NCBI RefSeq assembly: GCF_014851395.1 | Contig: NW_024040707.1 | Span: 9,956,187 to 10,020,186, forward strand | Length of the DNA: 64,000 nucleotides | DNA from: Micropterus salmoides | Taxonomy: Eukaryota; Chordata; Actinopteri; Centrarchiformes; Centrarchidae | Direction: 5' to 3' | Shown: positions 61,404 through 64,000 of the stretch, one piece after another | Numbering within the stretch: the first letter of the stretch is position 1 | Layout of the letters: each line of letters starts with the position of its first letter | The notes under the pieces: generated by a model | Told to the model about the DNA's origin: nothing | Databases searched by the model: none | What the model saw: the letters and a program-made list of their open reading frames with translations, nothing else | Translations under genes and position numbers: made by a program

Positions 61404-63100
61404 ACTTAATTATGACTGAAATGGACTTTCCAAAAGTTTCTGCTCACAAAACAACAATGGGACGATTGTAACAGGTTTGTAGCACTTCATAAATAGGTAA
61501 CAGACATGTCACAAAAACATTGTATAAAGGGAAACAACCCACACAACATAGAAAATCAAAGTAAATAATTTATTTTCTACTCTGCATATGGGCAAAAACA
61601 TTAAAAAAAGGGTCAGTCTAGCAAGTGACAGTCAGTTTTTATACATAAACAACATCAGAAGCTTCCTGCTCTGTGGGCCATGCTAGGCTTTTGTTATCCC
61701 ACCAGCAAAGACATAGTCAAAAAACACGCACATATCATACATGTTACATAGTAACACACAGTAGTAAATTACAAGATATGATAAAGGCCTATCACTCTCC
61801 ATATTTCTTTGCTATTTACAGCTGCAGTGATTTATGCTACACAGCATCAGTGTAAAGTCTTGTCATAGCTGTCATTTCCAAATTATATGTTGTTCTATTT
61901 TACATGTAACACACCTCCACACCCTCTTTCACTCATCTACTGTTTATACACGTCATGGGAGCCCATTATGAGGAACACCACTTGCCACAAGTATAATTTT
62001 CTGTCTCAGGGAGCCTATTTCCTCTAGGCTGCATGCATCAATGTCTATTTTCAAATGTTTTATATAAGATAAATACTACATGGATCAAACATGGAGTTGC
62101 ATTCCCAATTTGTTCTCTCAAGGGTTTTCTTGCAATTATTCACCCCACATTTGTAATTCATCACTGAGCGGTAAATAAATGGCTGGTCTATTTCATGGAA
62201 ACAGTTAACGGTTCATTTGCACTTAACATCAGTGGTGGACAGTAATTAAGTGCAAATTTGAGGTATTTGTACTTGTCATGCTACTTTCTACTTCTACTCC
62301 ACTACATCTCAGAGGGAGATACTGTACTTTTTACTTCACTACATTAATCTGATCACTTTACAAATTAAGATATTTAACACAAAACACATGAAGACCTACT
62401 AAAATATGTTTTGTTATATGTAACGTTTTATACAGCTGATTTACATTGAAATTAACTGGAAACAACTTTGATCGTTAGAAATTTTTCATGTAAAAACATT
62501 TCAGATTAATCCCTAAGAAAAATAACGAAAAATAATCATTAGTTGCACCCAGTACAAAATAGTTAAAAGTGAGCTTCCCCCAACAATTACAACAGTAAAA
62601 TGCTGCTTTTACATTAAGGAGTGAGTGATAATAATAATATCATATATCTTAGTATGACAGTCACAGGACATTTTTTTCTGCAATGAGTACTTTTACTTTT
62701 AATACTTTAATCCTAATTATGCTTGCATACTTTTACTTAAGTAACATTTTAAATGCAGGTATGTATTTTACAGTGTGGTATTACTTTTAATTAAATAAAG
62801 GATCTGAATACTCTGATCCACCACTGTCTACCATTGCTACGATTGTCAGTGCCCTCCTATGGACTCATTTAAGCATTCAATTTATCTACTGTATGTTAAA
62901 TATAGGTCCACACAGTTTTATAAATTCTCAAAAAACATATGTAAAGGAAAATAGTATACAGGATAGTATAATAAATTAAAATATCAAGCTAAAAACATTT
63001 ATTTATTTGTATGTTCTTCTTCTTATTATTGTTATTATTATTGTTGTTGTTGTCATCGTCGTCGTTTTTGTTGATTTTAAAAGCTAAATTGATTCTCAAA
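61404..63100. other. Spacer between rap1gap and the next gene
   Basis: No coding frames. It holds a hAT-like MITE (62230-62826) and a TTATTG/GTT-type simple repeat at about 63018-63075 that creates a false poly-Leu frame. Confidence 0.6.
62230..62826. mobile_element. hAT-like MITE with CAGTGGTGGA termini
   Basis: Begins CAGTGGTGGA and ends TCCACCACTG, a perfect 10-bp inverted pair. The interior has 'ctacttctactccactacat', 'ctcagagggagatactgtac' and 'tactttaatcctaattatgc'-type sequence of an abundant fish family. Flanks CTTAACAT and TCTACCAT match at 5 of 8 bases, as a diverged hAT duplication would. No coding sequence. Confidence 0.8.
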
Positions 63101-63109
63101 CGCCTTCTC

Positions 63110-63235
63110 AGCAGCTCTGGCGGAACCAATGTCTCCTTTGAGAAACAGGAAACGCCTGGGATTTGTGTTGCACGGACCGGAAGTGGTCTTCCGAAGTCAC
63201 ATTGAAGACGAATATCCCGGTCACAGACATATTGG
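63110..63235 (+). promoter_or_regulatory. Promoter / non-coding first exon of the downstream gene
   Basis: A CCAAT box (63126-63130) is followed 46 bases later by ACCGGAAGTG (63176-63185), a full ETS/GABP-type site. No TATA box. A donor GGTAACG at 63236 may end exon 1. This is the architecture of housekeeping promoters, especially those of mitochondrial genes. An overlapping 36-codon frame from 63129 is probably chance. Confidence 0.5.
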
Positions 63236-63716
63236 GTAACGTAACAATATTCGTAAAATAAATGAATTAATTATAGTCGAGTTGTCAGATAGGTGATGGC
63301 AGAAATATTATTAACTGTATTTTTGTGTGTGTGACTTTCACGTCCAAGGCGGAGCTACGTTGCTAGCTAGCATTAGCATCAACCCAAAACACTCCTGCAT
63401 GCCTGGGCACCGGTTATTGAAACGTGGCTGTAACTAAGTTATTTTTCATTATCGTAGTTCTGTAGTAACAGATGTGCGCGCCAACCTTCTAGAAGTAACG
63501 CTGCAAGTTGCTTGCTTTGTCCGACCAACAACCCAAAACCCAAATACAGTCAGCTTGACATCAAGCAGAGAGAAACTTGAACCAGAGAAGGCTTGACATT
63601 TTTCTTTGATAAACTTAACCATGTAATTTTCTGTTCTATTAATCAACTAATTGTTTAATCGCTAGCTTGTTAGTTTTTTAGTGGACTAACACACAGTGTT
63701 TTGCTAATGCCCACAG

Positions 63717-63822
63717 GACAAGTGATCAGTCAACTCGTTCCTGATGACTTTATTTGGATGATCTTTAACAATGCTTACTTCAAAGGTCATCCCTCGTCTC
63801 AGTGTATTACGTAGAGCATCTT
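63717..63822 (+). CDS. Downstream gene exon 2 with probable start codon at 63771
   Basis: Acceptor TGCCCACAG at 63716, donor TT/GTAAGT at 63823. From ATG 63771 it reads MLTSKVIPRLSVLRRAS and continues in frame into the next exon. The basic, Ser/Leu-rich, acid-free start resembles a mitochondrial targeting peptide. Two earlier ATGs (63744, 63758) open short frames and would act as upstream ORFs. I do not recognise the family. Confidence 0.55.
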
Positions 63823-63927
63823 GTAAGTATGAACAAATATCTATGTATGTAATCTCATCTTAAGTTATTATGTCTGTGTAAGTAATGTTACTCAAGGTGA
63901 TATAATTTCGTTTTCCTTAATGGCTAG

Positions 63928-64000
63928 GTGCACTTCAAGCCCATGGAGAAATTTTTAATGGACGTGTACATCCAGTTCTTCCTGCATACTGCTCTTTACT
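63928..64000 (+). CDS. Downstream gene exon 3 (runs off the window)
   Basis: Acceptor AATGGCTAG. It joins exon 2 in phase to give CALQAHGEIFNGRVHPVLPA, then YCSL, open to the window end. The continuation keeps the presequence-like composition before a possible cleavage site. Product unknown. Confidence 0.5.
   Translation, partial: MHFKPMEKFLMDVYIQFFLHTALY

Noticed and set aside
63011..63205. 64-codon frame beginning with poly-Leu
   Set aside because: Leu run comes from a TTATTG/GTTGTT simple repeat overlapping the promoter of the next gene.
63129..63239. 36-codon frame MSPLRNRKRLGFVLHGPE... over the ETS site
   Set aside because: It overlaps promoter elements and ends just past the likely donor; more likely chance or an upstream ORF than a gene.

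Overview
This window is nuclear DNA from a teleost fish, most likely a spiny-rayed (percomorph) species. The evidence is vertebrate GT-AG exon-intron structure, long introns, and many typical fish repeats: L2- and Rex1-like LINEs, a Penelope-like retroelement with a GIY-YIG domain, hAT- and Tc1-like elements, and MITE families I know from percomorphs. There are no operons, CRISPR arrays or other prokaryotic features. Most long open frames here are chance frames in introns or low-complexity DNA.

The window is dominated by one plus-strand gene, RAP1GAP (Rap1 GTPase-activating protein 1). I reconstructed 25 coding exons from 13724 to 59121 by joining splice sites in frame; they total 2250 nt (749 codons plus stop). 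The encoded order is: a basic N-terminal leader (exons 1-3), a GoLoco motif for G-alpha binding (exons 4-5), the RapGAP catalytic region with the HIGND asparagine-thumb segment (exons 6-17), and a serine-rich, probably phosphorylated tail (exons 18-25). The tail shows signs of isoform diversity: two homologous consecutive exons, a triple NAG acceptor, a long (TG)n tract beside one acceptor, and a second in-frame terminal exon that gives a different C-terminus.

Region by region: 1-140 is the last coding exon of an unidentified upstream plus-strand gene, followed by its 3' UTR and a poly(A) signal near 473. From about 0.5 to 13.7 kb is intergenic or 5' flanking DNA with no convincing gene. From 13.7 to 41.6 kb are the first three RAP1GAP exons, separated by very long introns that hold most of the repeats, plus a candidate internal promoter near 32.1-32.4 kb. 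From 41.6 to 59.6 kb are the closely spaced GoLoco, catalytic and tail exons, interrupted by a hAT-like element, a Penelope-like insertion, a MITE with a perfect 79-bp tandem duplication, and an L2 LINE. From 59.1 to 61.4 kb is the 3' UTR with several poly(A) signals. After a repeat-bearing spacer, a third plus-strand gene starts near 63.2 kb with a CCAAT box and an ETS site. Its first 41 codons look like a mitochondrial presequence, and it runs off the window.

The window holds no obviously new biological system. The observations most worth following up are the alternative C-terminal exon of RAP1GAP, the duplicated exon pair, the splice-site oddities, and the well-delimited retroelement insertions.
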